In this document: piece by piece, positions 15,813-24,751 of the stretch | Numbering within the stretch: the first letter of the stretch is position 1 | Layout: the number at the start of each line of letters is the position of its first letter | Source of the DNA: Microbacterium sp. Root166 | GTDB taxonomy: Bacteria > Actinomycetota > Actinomycetes > Actinomycetales > Microbacteriaceae | NCBI RefSeq assembly: GCF_001427145.1 | Contig: NZ_LMGL01000002.1 | Location: 515,442-579,441, forward strand | Length of the DNA stretch: 64,000 bases | Direction: 5' to 3' | Position numbers and translations under genes: made by a program | The notes under the pieces: generated by a model | What the model saw: the letters and a program-made list of their open reading frames with translations, nothing else | Database searches by the model: none | What the model was told of the DNA's origin: nothing

Positions 15813-16717
15813 CCGCCCGCCGTGAGGTCAGCATGCAGAACCTGCCTCGCGCCGGCCGGTGGGCGATCTACATCGCGCTGGCGGTCACGTTCGCGATCGC
15901 CTGCGCGTTCCTGTCGATGTGGCAGTTCACGCGCAACGAGGACAGGTCGGCCCAGCTCGCCCTGGTCGAGGCGAACTACGACGCGCCCGCGGTCCCGCTC
16001 GCCGAGCTGATCCCCGACGGCGGCGCGCTGGACCCCGAGGACCAATGGCGCCAGGTGGTGCTCGTGGGCGAGTACGTCACCGACGACCAGCTGCTCGTGC
16101 GCAATCGACCGCACGGCGGAACGTCCGCGTTCGAGGTGCTGGTGCCGTTCCGGCTCGAGGACGGGCGCGTGCTGCTGATCGATCGCGGTTGGGTTCCGCC
16201 GGGCGAGGACGGCCCCGACCCTGAGGCGGTACCCGAGCCGCCCTCGGGCGAGGTCACTGTGATCGCCCGCCTCAAGCCCGGAGAGCAGGTGCCGGCCTCG
16301 GGACGATCCGCTCCCGAGGGGCAGGTGCCGACCATCAACCTGCCGCTCGTCGCCGACTCCGTGTCGGACCAGACGGGTGAGGCCCTCGAGCGCAGCGCGT
16401 ACGGCGTCCTGGTGTCGGAAGACCCCGCGCCGAGCAACCTGCCCTCGGCGTTGGAGTCGCCCTCGGAGGATCCCGGTCCGCATCTTTCGTATGCGATCCA
16501 GTGGATCCTGTTCGCCGCGATGGGGTTCATCTTCATCGGCTACGTGATCCGCACGGAGCGGGCGCACCGCCGCGAGGAGGAGACCGTCGCTGACGGCGGC
16601 CCCGACGACGCGGGTGCCGTGAAGGCGGCGCCGAGTCGTCGCCGCCGCGACCGCGACGCGGAGGACGAAGACGCCCTCGCGGACGCAGCCGAGCCGGGCG
16701 CGGTCAGGCGAGGGTGA
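15809..16717 (+). CDS. SURF1 family cytochrome oxidase assembly protein
   Basis: A 302-residue membrane protein. TM1 at about residues 18-36 (WAIYIALAVTFAIACAFLSMWQF), a large extracytoplasmic domain with the SURF1 motifs WRQVVLVGEYV, VRNRPHGGTSAFEVLVPF and LIDRGWVPPG, then TM2 (WILFAAMGFIFIGYVI) and a charged C-terminal tail. SURF1 assists heme a insertion into cytochrome aa3 oxidase; the heme A synthase CtaA is encoded at 30366. GTG start at 15809 with GGGAGG upstream, overlapping the previous stop by 4 bp. The last 14 bp overlap the convergent ABC-F gene. Confidence 0.9.
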   Translation: MTARREVSMQNLPRAGRWAIYIALAVTFAIACAFLSMWQFTRNEDRSAQLALVEANYDAPAVPLAELIPDGGALDPEDQWRQVVLVGEYVTDDQLLVRNRPHGGTSAFEVLVPFRLEDGRVLLIDRGWVPPGEDGPDPEAVPEPPSGEVTVIARLKPGEQVPASGRSAPEGQVPTINLPLVADSVSDQTGEALERSAYGVLVSEDPAPSNLPSALESPSEDPGPHLSYAIQWILFAAMGFIFIGYVIRTERAHRREEETVADGGPDDAGAVKAAPSRRRRDRDAEDEDALADAAEPGAVRRG

Positions 16718-18302
16718 TCAGGTCCGCGTAATCGCGGCCCCAGATGTCCTCGACGCCGTCCGGCAGGATCAGGACGCGCTCCGGATTGAGCGCCTCGACG
16801 GCTCCTTCGTCGTGCGAGACGAGCACGACCGCTCCCTCGTAGTGCGAGAGGGCTCCGAGGATCTCCTCGCGCGACGCCGGGTCGAGGTTGTTGGTGGGCT
16901 CGTCGAGCAGCAGCATGTTGGCGCTGGAGACCACGAGCGTCGCCAGGGAGAGCCGGGTCTTCTCACCGCCGGAGAGCACGCCGGCGGGCTTGAGGACGTC
17001 GTCTCCGGTGAACAGGAACGAGCCGAGCACCTTGCGCGCCTCGGTGGCGGTGATGTCGGGAGCCGCGGACATCATGTTCTCGAGCACCGAGCGCGAGACG
17101 TCGAGGTTCTCGTGCTCCTGGGCGTAGTACCCGATCTTCAGGCCGTGACCGGGTTCGAGCTGCCCGGTGTCGGGCTGGTCGACGCCGGCGAGGATGCGCA
17201 GCAGCGTGGTCTTACCGGCACCGTTGAAGCCGAGGATCACGACCTTCGACCCGCGGTCGATCGCGAGGTCGACGTCCGTGAAGATCTCGAGGGAGCCGTA
17301 CGACTTCGACAGACCGGATGCCATGAGCGGGGTCTTGCCGCAGGGCGCGGGCTTCGGGAACCGCAGCTTCGCCACGCGCTCGTCCTGACGGACGTCGTCG
17401 AGACCGGAGAGCATCTTCTCGGCGCGGGCGACCATCTGGTGCGCCGCCGCGGCCTTCGACGCCTTCGCACCGAAGCGGGCGGCCTGCAGCTGCAGCTGGG
17501 TGGCCTTCTTCTCGACGCCGGCGCGCTCCTTCTTGCGGCGCTCCTCGTCCGCCACGCGCTGACGCAGGTAGTTCTTCCAGTTCATGTTGTAGACGTCGAT
17601 GACCTGGCGGTTGGCGTCGAGGTAGAACACGCGGTTCACCGTCTCGCCGACGAGCTCCACGTCGTGGCTGATCACGATCAGCCCGCCCTTGTAGTTCTTG
17701 AGGAACTCGCGCAGCCACACGACGCTGTCGGCGTCGAGGTGGTTCGTCGGCTCGTCGAGGATCATCGAGTCGGCATCCGAGAACAGGATGCGGGCGAGCT
17801 CGATACGACGGCGCTGACCGCCGGAGAGCGTGCTGAGCGGCTGATCGAGCAGCCGGTCCGGCAGCGAGAGATTGTGCGAGATCGTTGCCGCCTCGGCCTC
17901 AGCGGTGTAGCCGCCGAGCGCCTCGAACCGCTCGGTCAGGAACGCGTAGCGCTTCATCGCCTTGGTGGCGACCTTCTCATCGGGGTCGCCCATCGCGGAG
18001 GCGGCGTCCTGCATCTCGATCGCGAGGCTGCCCAGCCCGCGCGCATCGAGGATGCGGGTGCGGGCGAGCATCTCGGGGTCGCCGGAGCGGGGGTCCTGCG
18101 GCAGGTAGCCGAGTTCGCCGATGCGCTCCACCTTGCCGTCGGCGGGGAGCAGGTCGCCGGCGAGCACCTTCGTCAGCGTCGTCTTGCCGGCGCCGTTGCG
18201 GCCGACGAGGCCGACCTTGTCGCCGGCGGAGACGCGGAACGACACGTCGGACATGAGCACGCGGGCGCCCACGCGGATCTGGAGGTCGTGCACGGCGAGC
18301 AC
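16704..18302 (-). CDS. ABC-F family ATPase
   Basis: A 532-residue soluble protein with two ABC domains and no membrane segment. Walker A motifs VGRNGAGKTT and GFNGAGKTT, signatures LSGGQRRR and LSGGEKTR, Walker B MILDEPTNHLD and LLLDEPTNNLD, with a charged linker (VADEERRKKERAGVEKKATQ) between them. ABC-F proteins act on the ribosome E site. It differs from the EttA gene at 57600 and may be a Uup/TypeII-like factor or a ribosome-protection protein. GTG start at 18302 (VLAVHDLQIRVG); longer frames run into the promoter. The 3' end overlaps SURF1 by 14 bp. Confidence 0.9.
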   Translation of the reverse strand: MLAVHDLQIRVGARVLMSDVSFRVSAGDKVGLVGRNGAGKTTLTKVLAGDLLPADGKVERIGELGYLPQDPRSGDPEMLARTRILDARGLGSLAIEMQDAASAMGDPDEKVATKAMKRYAFLTERFEALGGYTAEAEAATISHNLSLPDRLLDQPLSTLSGGQRRRIELARILFSDADSMILDEPTNHLDADSVVWLREFLKNYKGGLIVISHDVELVGETVNRVFYLDANRQVIDVYNMNWKNYLRQRVADEERRKKERAGVEKKATQLQLQAARFGAKASKAAAAHQMVARAEKMLSGLDDVRQDERVAKLRFPKPAPCGKTPLMASGLSKSYGSLEIFTDVDLAIDRGSKVVILGFNGAGKTTLLRILAGVDQPDTGQLEPGHGLKIGYYAQEHENLDVSRSVLENMMSAAPDITATEARKVLGSFLFTGDDVLKPAGVLSGGEKTRLSLATLVVSSANMLLLDEPTNNLDPASREEILGALSHYEGAVVLVSHDEGAVEALNPERVLILPDGVEDIWGRDYADLITLA

Positions 18303-18357
18303 AGCGAAACGTCCGTTCCGTCGGTGGATGGGGAATTGGCCGAACGGCCAGCCCCCC

Positions 18358-18363
18358 AGTATA
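18358..18363 (-). promoter_or_regulatory. -10 box TATACT of the ABC-F gene
   Basis: On the minus strand TATACT is the most AT-rich hexamer in the region and lies about 55 bp before the GTG at 18302, leaving a GC-rich leader of about 45 nt that contains a GGCCGTTCGGCC self-complementary stretch. Confidence 0.5.
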
Positions 18364-18431
18364 GAGAGCCGCTCCATGTGCGGCGGCCGTGAGTCGCCAC
18401 GGCGCGGCGGCTGCGGCATCCGGAATGCGAA

Positions 18432-18459
18432 GGAGCCCCGGCCGAAGGGCCGGGGCTCC
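18432..18459. terminator. Terminator of the siderophore uptake operon
   Basis: GGAGCCCCGGCC, loop GAAG, GGCCGGGGCTCC: a perfect 12-bp stem, 18 bp beyond the stop of the binding-protein gene. Confidence 0.88.
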
Positions 18460-18477
18460 CGCCTTACCTGAGAGCGA

Positions 18478-19515
18478 TCAGCCCTTGGCGACCGCGGTGG
18501 CGGTGGCGAGCTGGTCGACCATGTCCTGGAGGATCCACGGCAGCGTCAGCGCGGTCGGCGAGATCGCGGCGACGTTCTCCTCGTCGACGATCGCGCCCAC
18601 GGCACCGGCCGCGACGGCCGGGATGAGGCGCGTGCGGTCCGACGTGAGGAACGTCTCGAGCGCCTCCTCGGTCTCGACCTGGGTGAAGATCACCTCGGCG
18701 TCGATCTGGTCGAGGTTCTCGCTCGAGACCGTGGTGTAGAAGGTCGACTCACCGGTGTCCAGAGCCGTGACCGACTCGGACGTGACGAAGCCGAGGTCCT
18801 CGAGGATCTCGACGCGCGGGTCGTCGGGCAGGTAGAGGTAGAACGTGTCGACGTCGTCCGCCGCGTACGCGATGGTCGTGCCCTCGAACTCGGGGTGCGC
18901 AGCCGCAGCCTCGGACACCTGGGCGTCGAGATCGGCGAGCAGCGACTCCGCCTCATCGGACAGGCCCAGCGCCTTGCCCGTGTCGGTGATGACGTCGCGC
19001 CACGGCGTCGACCACACCGCCTGCTCGGGCGCCACCACGGGGATGCCGGCCGCCGTCACGGCGTCGTACTCCTCCTGGGTGAGGCCCGAGTACGGCGCGA
19101 TGAGCACGTCGGGGTCGGCGGCGAGGAGCTCCTCGACCGACAGCTCGAACGCCGCGTTGTCGAGGAGCACGGGCTCTCCGTCGCCGAGGTCGGCGATGGC
19201 CTCTTCGACCCACGGCGTGATGCGGTTGTCGCCGCCGCCGTACTCGGAGGAGGCGATGGCGACCGGCACGACCCCGAGGGCGAGGACGGCGTCCGTCGCG
19301 CCCCAGCCCCACGTCGCGATGCGCTCGGGAGCCTCTTCGATCGTGGTCTCGCCGTACATGTGCTCGAACGTGACGGGGAAGGCACCGGTCGCGGCGGTGG
19401 TGTCGCCGTCGCCGGACGTGTCGGAGGCGGCGGTGCCGGCGCAGCCGGAGAGCACCAGTCCACCGGCGACCGTGAGCACGGCCAGCGCGCTCAGGCGGGA
19501 GGTGAAAGCGGACAT
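18478..19515 (-). CDS. Iron-siderophore ABC transporter, substrate-binding lipoprotein
   Basis: A 345-residue class III (FepB/FecB-type) binding protein. A lipoprotein signal (LAVLTVAGGLVLSGC) places it on the outer face of the membrane; the first lobe contains ERIATWGWGATDAVLALGVVP and DPDVLIAPYSGLTQEEY typical of ferric-siderophore receptors, joined by a long helix to the second lobe. Start at 19515, with GAAAGG 8 nt upstream. Last gene of the five-gene uptake operon, 22 bp after the ATPase. Confidence 0.92.
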   Translation of the reverse strand: MSAFTSRLSALAVLTVAGGLVLSGCAGTAASDTSGDGDTTAATGAFPVTFEHMYGETTIEEAPERIATWGWGATDAVLALGVVPVAIASSEYGGGDNRITPWVEEAIADLGDGEPVLLDNAAFELSVEELLAADPDVLIAPYSGLTQEEYDAVTAAGIPVVAPEQAVWSTPWRDVITDTGKALGLSDEAESLLADLDAQVSEAAAAHPEFEGTTIAYAADDVDTFYLYLPDDPRVEILEDLGFVTSESVTALDTGESTFYTTVSSENLDQIDAEVIFTQVETEEALETFLTSDRTRLIPAVAAGAVGAIVDEENVAAISPTALTLPWILQDMVDQLATATAVAKG

Positions 19516-19537
19516 TCGGGTGTTCCTTTCGGTGGGG

Positions 19538-20359
19538 TCAGGCCTCGTCCGCCGCGGCATGGGCGCCGCCGGGAACGGGAATGACGAGAGGGGTAGAGGT
19601 GAGCGGATCGGGGATGACGAGGGCATCGAGGTCGAACGCCTGCGACACGACCTCTCGCGTGAGCACGTCGGCGGGCGCCCCGTGGGCGACGACGCGACCG
19701 CCGCTCATCACGACGAGGTCGTCGGCGTAGCGGGCGGCGAGATTCAGCTCGTGGAGCACGACGACGATCGTGGTGCCGTCGGTCCGGTTGAGGGTCCGGA
19801 GCAGGTCCAGCACCTCGATCTGGTGGCTGAGGTCGAGGAAGGTCGTCGGCTCGTCCAGCAGCAGCACGCGAGGCTCCTGAGCGAGGGCCATCGCGATCCA
19901 GACGCGCTGGCGCTGGCCGCCCGACAGGTCGCCGACGGGCCGGTCGGCCAGTGCGCCCACGCCGGTCTTGGCCATCGCGTCGTCCACGCGCGCGGTGTCG
20001 GCCGCGCTCCATCGCTGGAACACGCCGCGGTGCGGATGCCGGCCTCGCGACACGAGCTCGGCGACCGTCAGCCCGTCGGGCGCGGTCGGATGCTGCGGCA
20101 GCAGGCCGACCGTCTGTGCGAAGCGGCGGCGCGGGATGGTGGAGATGTCGGTGTCGTCGAGCTCGACGACACCTCCGAGCGGGTCATTGACGCGCGCCAG
20201 GACGCTCAGCAGCGTCGACTTCCCGCAGGCGTTGGCGCCGATGATCATGGTCATCTTGCCGGGGGCGAAGTCCAGATCGAGGTCCTCGATGACGCGGCGG
20301 CCCGGGTACCCGGCGGCCAGGCCTCGGGCGCGCAGGCGCGGTGCGGAGACGGTGGTCAC
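19538..20359 (-). CDS. Iron-siderophore ABC transporter, ATP-binding protein (FecE-like)
   Basis: A 273-residue ATPase: Walker A GANACGKST, with Ala and Cys in place of the usual Gly residues, signature LSGGQRQRVWIAMAL, Walker B VLLLDEPTTFLDLSHQ, and switch LHELNLAARYAD. The TFLDLSHQ run is characteristic of siderophore importers. GTG start at 20359 overlaps the permease stop by 4 bp. Confidence 0.93.
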   Translation of the reverse strand: MTTVSAPRLRARGLAAGYPGRRVIEDLDLDFAPGKMTMIIGANACGKSTLLSVLARVNDPLGGVVELDDTDISTIPRRRFAQTVGLLPQHPTAPDGLTVAELVSRGRHPHRGVFQRWSAADTARVDDAMAKTGVGALADRPVGDLSGGQRQRVWIAMALAQEPRVLLLDEPTTFLDLSHQIEVLDLLRTLNRTDGTTIVVVLHELNLAARYADDLVVMSGGRVVAHGAPADVLTREVVSQAFDLDALVIPDPLTSTPLVIPVPGGAHAAADEA

Positions 20360-21375
20360 AGCTGTCGTCCTTTCGACGTCGCGAGAACCCACAGGAGGAA
20401 GACCGCGCCGATGGCGCCCGTGACGACGCCGACGGGCACCGAGTAGCCCGGGATCGCGAACTGCGCGATCAGGTCGGCCGCGCCGAGGAGCGCGGCGCCG
20501 ACGGCGGCGCTGGTGCCGACGCCGATCGCGCCGTGGCCGAGGAGCGGCCGCGCGATCGCCGGCGCGCAGAGGGCGATGAACGCGATCGGCCCGACGAAGG
20601 CACAGGTCACGGCGGTCAGCATGACCGCGGTGACGACCACGACGACCCGGACCGTCGAGGCCCGCACACCGAGCGAGGCGGCGGTCGGCGCGCCCATCTG
20701 CGTGAGCGGCAGCCAGCGAGCCCCGGCGACGACGGCGGGAAGAGTGAGGGAGATCACGATCGCCACCGTCGCCACGTTCCACCACGGCGTCGAAGCCAGG
20801 CTCCCGGTGAGCCAGATGAGCGCCGACTGGGCGAGCTCGACCTGCGCCTTGACCATCAGGTAGTTCGTCACGGCGATGCACAGGAAGGCGACCCCGACGC
20901 CCGCGAGGATCAGGCGGTAGCCGCCGTCGGCGCGATGACGCCCGGCCAGGAGGAGGAACGCCGCCACCAGGATGCCGCCGCCGAACGCCGCGACGGCGAG
21001 CAGCGGGCCGCTGATGCCGAGGATCAGGATGGCGAACACCGCCGTCATGCCGCTTCCGGCGCTGATGCCCAGCAGGTCGGGACTGGCCAGCGAGTTGCGC
21101 AGCAGCGCCTGGAGCAGCGCGCCCGCCGCCCCGAGCGCCAGGCCGGTCAGGAGCGCCATCGCCAGCCGCGGGGCCCGCACCTGGAACACCACGTAGGACT
21201 GCGCGCGGTCTCCCCCGCCCCAGAGCGTGCGCCACAGGTCGGCCGGAGATATCGCGTAGTCGCCCAGTGAGAGAGACAGCACGGCGACGACGAGGACCGC
21301 GAACAGCACGCCGGCGATGACGGCGACGCGACGCCGCGCGACGCGGCGGCGGATCTCGACCACGGAGGAGGTCAC
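20356..21375 (-). CDS. Iron-siderophore ABC transporter permease 2 (FecCD family)
   Basis: A 339-residue BtuC/FecCD permease with about ten membrane helices; family signatures include RAPRLAMALLTGLALGAAGALLQALLRNSLASPDLLGIS and the coupling segment GPIAFIALCAPAIARPLLGH. GTG start at 21375 overlapping the upstream permease by 4 bp. Pairs with the gene at 21372 as a heterodimer. Confidence 0.93.
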   Translation of the reverse strand: MTSSVVEIRRRVARRRVAVIAGVLFAVLVVAVLSLSLGDYAISPADLWRTLWGGGDRAQSYVVFQVRAPRLAMALLTGLALGAAGALLQALLRNSLASPDLLGISAGSGMTAVFAILILGISGPLLAVAAFGGGILVAAFLLLAGRHRADGGYRLILAGVGVAFLCIAVTNYLMVKAQVELAQSALIWLTGSLASTPWWNVATVAIVISLTLPAVVAGARWLPLTQMGAPTAASLGVRASTVRVVVVVTAVMLTAVTCAFVGPIAFIALCAPAIARPLLGHGAIGVGTSAAVGAALLGAADLIAQFAIPGYSVPVGVVTGAIGAVFLLWVLATSKGRQL

Positions 21376-22382
21376 AGGGTCACCCGCCCCGGCTTGAGCA
21401 CGAGCGAGATGAGCACCGGAGCGCCGACGAAGGCGACGACGAGCCCGGCCTGCAGCTCACCCGGCAGCGCGATCACCCGCCCGAGGACGTCGGCCGCCAG
21501 CAGCACGATCGCGCCGGCGGGCGCGCCGATGGCGAGCAGCCAGCGGTAGTCGCCGCCGATGATCGCGCGAAGCGCGTGGGGCACGAGAAGACCCAGGAAG
21601 ACGATCGGCCCCGCGATCGATGTCGCCCCGCCGCACAGGAGCACCGTGGCCACGATGCCCAGCGCGCGTGTGCGGGCGACACTGTGACCGAGGCCGGTCG
21701 CGGTCTCGTCGCCGAGCGCCATGAGGTCCAGGCCCCGGGCGGACAGCAGCGCGATCACGGCGCCGACGACGATCGGCACGACGACGACCGCGACCACGTC
21801 GAGGCCGCGCGAGGTCAGCCCGCCCACCTGCCAGTACCGGAACACGTCGAAGGCCGTGATCGAGGTGGTGAGGATGAGCGTCGAGACGGCGGTCAGACCC
21901 GCCGTCACCGCCGCGCCGGTCAGCGCGAGCTTCGCAGGGCTGGTGCCGTCGGCACCGCGCGTTCCGATGACGGCGACGACCACCGATGCCACGGCCGCGC
22001 CTCCGAAGGCGAACCAGACCCACCCGGAGGGGGTGGTGATCCCCCACAGCGTGATCGCCGCGAGCACGGCGACCGAGGCCCCGGCGTTCACCCCGAGAAG
22101 GCCGGGATCGGCGAGCGGATTGCGGGTGAGCCCCTGCATGAGCGTCCCGGCGAGGGCGAGCGCCGCTCCGGCCAGCACGCCGATGACGGTGCGGGGCACG
22201 CGCTGCGTGAGGATCACGCTGTGGTCGGCGATCGACAGGTCCGGCCGCCACAGGGCCTCGAGGACGACGATCGGCGAGACCGGCCGCGCGCCCACCATCA
22301 GGCTCACGACGATCATGACCAGCAGAAGTGCGAGCGCGACGAACAGCAGCGTTCGTCCGCGACGGTCGCGGGCGGTCGTCAT
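21372..22382 (-). CDS. Iron-siderophore ABC transporter permease 1 (FecCD family)
   Basis: A 336-residue FecCD permease, about ten helices, with RVPRTVIGVLAGAALALAGTLMQGLTRNPLADPGLLGVNAG and coupling segment GPIVFLGLLVPHALRAIIGGDYRW. The ATG at 22382 overlaps the stop of the siderophore-interacting protein gene by 4 bp; a longer reading frame upstream is an overlap artefact. Confidence 0.93.
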   Translation of the reverse strand: MTTARDRRGRTLLFVALALLLVMIVVSLMVGARPVSPIVVLEALWRPDLSIADHSVILTQRVPRTVIGVLAGAALALAGTLMQGLTRNPLADPGLLGVNAGASVAVLAAITLWGITTPSGWVWFAFGGAAVASVVVAVIGTRGADGTSPAKLALTGAAVTAGLTAVSTLILTTSITAFDVFRYWQVGGLTSRGLDVVAVVVVPIVVGAVIALLSARGLDLMALGDETATGLGHSVARTRALGIVATVLLCGGATSIAGPIVFLGLLVPHALRAIIGGDYRWLLAIGAPAGAIVLLAADVLGRVIALPGELQAGLVVAFVGAPVLISLVLKPGRVTL

Positions 22383-23323
22383 TCCTGACGCTCGGCCTGG
22401 CCGAGTCGCCAATAGCCCATGAAGGCGACGCGCTTGCGGTCGACTCCACAGCCCTGCACGAGGTGCCGGCGTAGGCCTTTGACCATCGCCGCCTCGCCCG
22501 CGATCCAGGCGTAGAACTCGCCTTCCGAGTCCTCGGGGCTGTCCCACAGCAGCTCCTGGTCGACGTCGATGTCGGCCAGCTCCTGACGCCGGGGCGCCGC
22601 AGCGCGGGCGAGCACGGAGCCCGAACGGGCCGTCCAGTCCGTGACGGCCGCCGTGAGCGCGTCGCCGTGAGCGGCGTCGCCGCGCACGTGCCAGCTCACG
22701 CGGAAGCTCGCGGGAAGATTCAGCTCCAGCCGATCGGCGTCGGTGGGCACCTCGATGAACGCATCCACCTCGTACGAGGCATCCAGCGATTCCAGGATGC
22801 CGCTGATCGCGGGCACGGCGGTCTCGTCCCCTGCGAGTACCACGCGACGGGCGGTGCCCGGGTGCCAGTCCAGCCCGGAACGGAAGTGCTCGCTGCGCTG
22901 GTCGGGGCCGACGACCACGATCTGGTGGCCGATCGAGGCCTGCTCGGCCCAGGCGCCGGCCGGGCCCGGGTCGTGGTGCAGCACGAAGTCGACCCACAGG
23001 CGGCGGGACGCCGGGTCGATCCGCCGGACGGTGTACGTGCGCAGCGGGCTGCGGACCGACAGCGGGAGCGCGCGCCACGCCGTGTACCAGTCGCCCGCGT
23101 CGGCCGACTCGCCGTCGTGCTGGCCGATGTCGCTGAGCGAGCCGTCGCCGGCGGGAAGGATCAGCTTGATGCGCTGGTCGAGACCGGCCGTCCCGAAGTG
23201 CTCGAAGTCGGGTCCCGTGAACGCCACCCGGATGAAGTGGGGCGAAAGCCGCTGCACGTCGACCACGGTCGCGGCGTAGGGGCGGTACGCGGGGCGGGTG
23301 GAGACGGCAGCAGCGGAAGACAC
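22379..23323 (-). CDS. Siderophore-interacting protein (FAD-linked ferric-siderophore reductase)
   Basis: A 314-residue SIP-family flavoprotein. The FAD-binding domain includes LRTYTVRR (RxYT/S motif); the NAD(P)H-binding half has VLAGDETAVPAISGILE and the C-terminal FYAWIAGEAAMVKGLRRHL. It reduces ferric siderophore in the cytoplasm to release iron. First gene of the uptake operon; GTG start at 23323 with TAGCCT 6 nt upstream (leaderless) and an iron box over the promoter. Confidence 0.93.
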   Translation of the reverse strand: MSSAAAVSTRPAYRPYAATVVDVQRLSPHFIRVAFTGPDFEHFGTAGLDQRIKLILPAGDGSLSDIGQHDGESADAGDWYTAWRALPLSVRSPLRTYTVRRIDPASRRLWVDFVLHHDPGPAGAWAEQASIGHQIVVVGPDQRSEHFRSGLDWHPGTARRVVLAGDETAVPAISGILESLDASYEVDAFIEVPTDADRLELNLPASFRVSWHVRGDAAHGDALTAAVTDWTARSGSVLARAAAPRRQELADIDVDQELLWDSPEDSEGEFYAWIAGEAAMVKGLRRHLVQGCGVDRKRVAFMGYWRLGQAERQE

Positions 23324-23327
23324 GCAG

Positions 23328-23346
23328 TTAGGCTAGCCTTACCTGC
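23328..23346 (-). promoter_or_regulatory. IdeR/DmdR-type iron box overlapping the siderophore operon promoter
   Basis: Read on the minus strand, GCAGGTAAGGCTAGCCTAA matches the actinobacterial iron-box consensus TTAGGTTAGGCTAACCTAA at 15 of 19 positions, with the AGGCTA and CCTAA core intact. The leaderless -10 TAGCCT (23330-23335) lies inside it, so iron-loaded repressor would block RNA polymerase directly. It is the only convincing iron box I see in the window. Confidence 0.85.
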
Positions 23347-23383
23347 CTTCGGGCTCAAATCGAGTGGTCACGACGGCGCTCTG

Positions 23384-24751
23384 TTACGACGTTCGCGCCT
23401 CGTGGGCGTGCCCCAGCCGCAGTCCCGGCACGAGGGCCAGCAGCGCGAGCGCGAGTGCCATGGCGAAGACGGCGGTGAAGGCGGACCCTGTGGTCACGAG
23501 CGCCGTGAACACCAGGCCCATGGCGGCGATCGTGGTCGCCGATCCGATGGCCTCCGAGATCGACAGCGCCGAGGAGTTGAAGCCCTGGTTCTGCGGCGTC
23601 GAGTAGGCGAGGGTCAGGACCGTCAGGCGCGGGTACATGAGGCCCATGCCGCCGCCGGCCAGCGCCCATCCCGCGATCAGGAACACGGGCGACAACGACC
23701 AGACAGCCGCGATCGCGGCGGCCGCCGTCGCCAGGGCGAGCAGTGCGACCCCGATGAGCGAGATCCGCGTGTTCCCGAGACTGTCGCCGATCCGACCCTG
23801 CACGTCGGAGGCGGCGGCCCAGGCGATCGCCGCGCTCGTCAGGCCCAGCCCCGCCCAGGTCGGCGAGAACCCGTACTCGTCGATCAGCAGATACGGGACG
23901 TAGATCTCCGCACCGAACAGGGCCCCGGCGATGAGGCCGCGCATGAGCACGACGCTCGGCAGCCCGCGCACCGCACGCAGCGTTCCTCGCGGCAGCAACG
24001 GTCGCGCCGCGAGAGCGATCACCACAGCGGATGCCGCGACCGCGACCCACGCGAAGGCGCCGAGTCCGCCGGCGAGGCTGAGCGTGAGCGCGCCGACGGC
24101 GACGGCGACCGCGCACAGCAGGCGCCGCACCACCGGAGCCGTCGACGGCTCGTCGGTGCCGAGCGTCCTGCCGAGGAGCCGGGTCAGCACGAGCAGGAAG
24201 GCGACCACCGTCAGTCCCGCGACGCCGAGGAACACCCACCGCCAGTGCAGGTACTCGGTCACTGCGCCGGCCAGGAACGGGCCGATGAGCGAGGGGATCA
24301 CCCAGGCCGCCGAGAACGCCGCGAAGACCCGGCCGTGCAGTGCGGCGGGGTACACCCGCGCGACGACGACGTACAGCGCGACGGTCTGCGCGCCGGTGCC
24401 GAGGCCCTGCACGAGCCGTCCGGCGACGAGCACCGGCATGGATCCCGCGAACCCGGCGATCACCAGCCCGACGACGAACAGCGCCACCGCCGTCGTCAGA
24501 GGTGGCAGCACTCCCCCGCGGTCGCACCACGCGCCGGCGGCGACCATGCCGATCACGCTCGTGGCGAGGGTGCCGGCGAATGCGACGGCGTAGAGGGCTT
24601 CGCCGTCGAGATCGGCGCTCACGATCGGCATCACCGTGGTCACCGCGAGCGACTGCATCGCGGCGAGGAAGATGAGCGCGACGGCGCCGACCGTCACCCA
24701 GACGTACTGCGCCTGCCAGACGCCGTTTCCGGTGTCTGTGCGGGAGCTCAT
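23384..24751 (-). CDS. MFS transporter
   Basis: A 455-residue transporter with about 14 hydrophobic segments, beginning with the DHA2-like AAMQSLAVTTVMPIVSADL and later GMGLMYPRLTVLTLAY. Drug:H+ antiporter type by pattern; substrate unknown. Its start overlaps the stop of the MalY-like gene by 1 bp (TGATG), so it is coupled to it, possibly exporting the product of the C-S lyase. About 60 bp separate its end from the siderophore operon, containing the iron box. Confidence 0.88.
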   Translation of the reverse strand: MSSRTDTGNGVWQAQYVWVTVGAVALIFLAAMQSLAVTTVMPIVSADLDGEALYAVAFAGTLATSVIGMVAAGAWCDRGGVLPPLTTAVALFVVGLVIAGFAGSMPVLVAGRLVQGLGTGAQTVALYVVVARVYPAALHGRVFAAFSAAWVIPSLIGPFLAGAVTEYLHWRWVFLGVAGLTVVAFLLVLTRLLGRTLGTDEPSTAPVVRRLLCAVAVAVGALTLSLAGGLGAFAWVAVAASAVVIALAARPLLPRGTLRAVRGLPSVVLMRGLIAGALFGAEIYVPYLLIDEYGFSPTWAGLGLTSAAIAWAAASDVQGRIGDSLGNTRISLIGVALLALATAAAAIAAVWSLSPVFLIAGWALAGGGMGLMYPRLTVLTLAYSTPQNQGFNSSALSISEAIGSATTIAAMGLVFTALVTTGSAFTAVFAMALALALLALVPGLRLGHAHEARTS

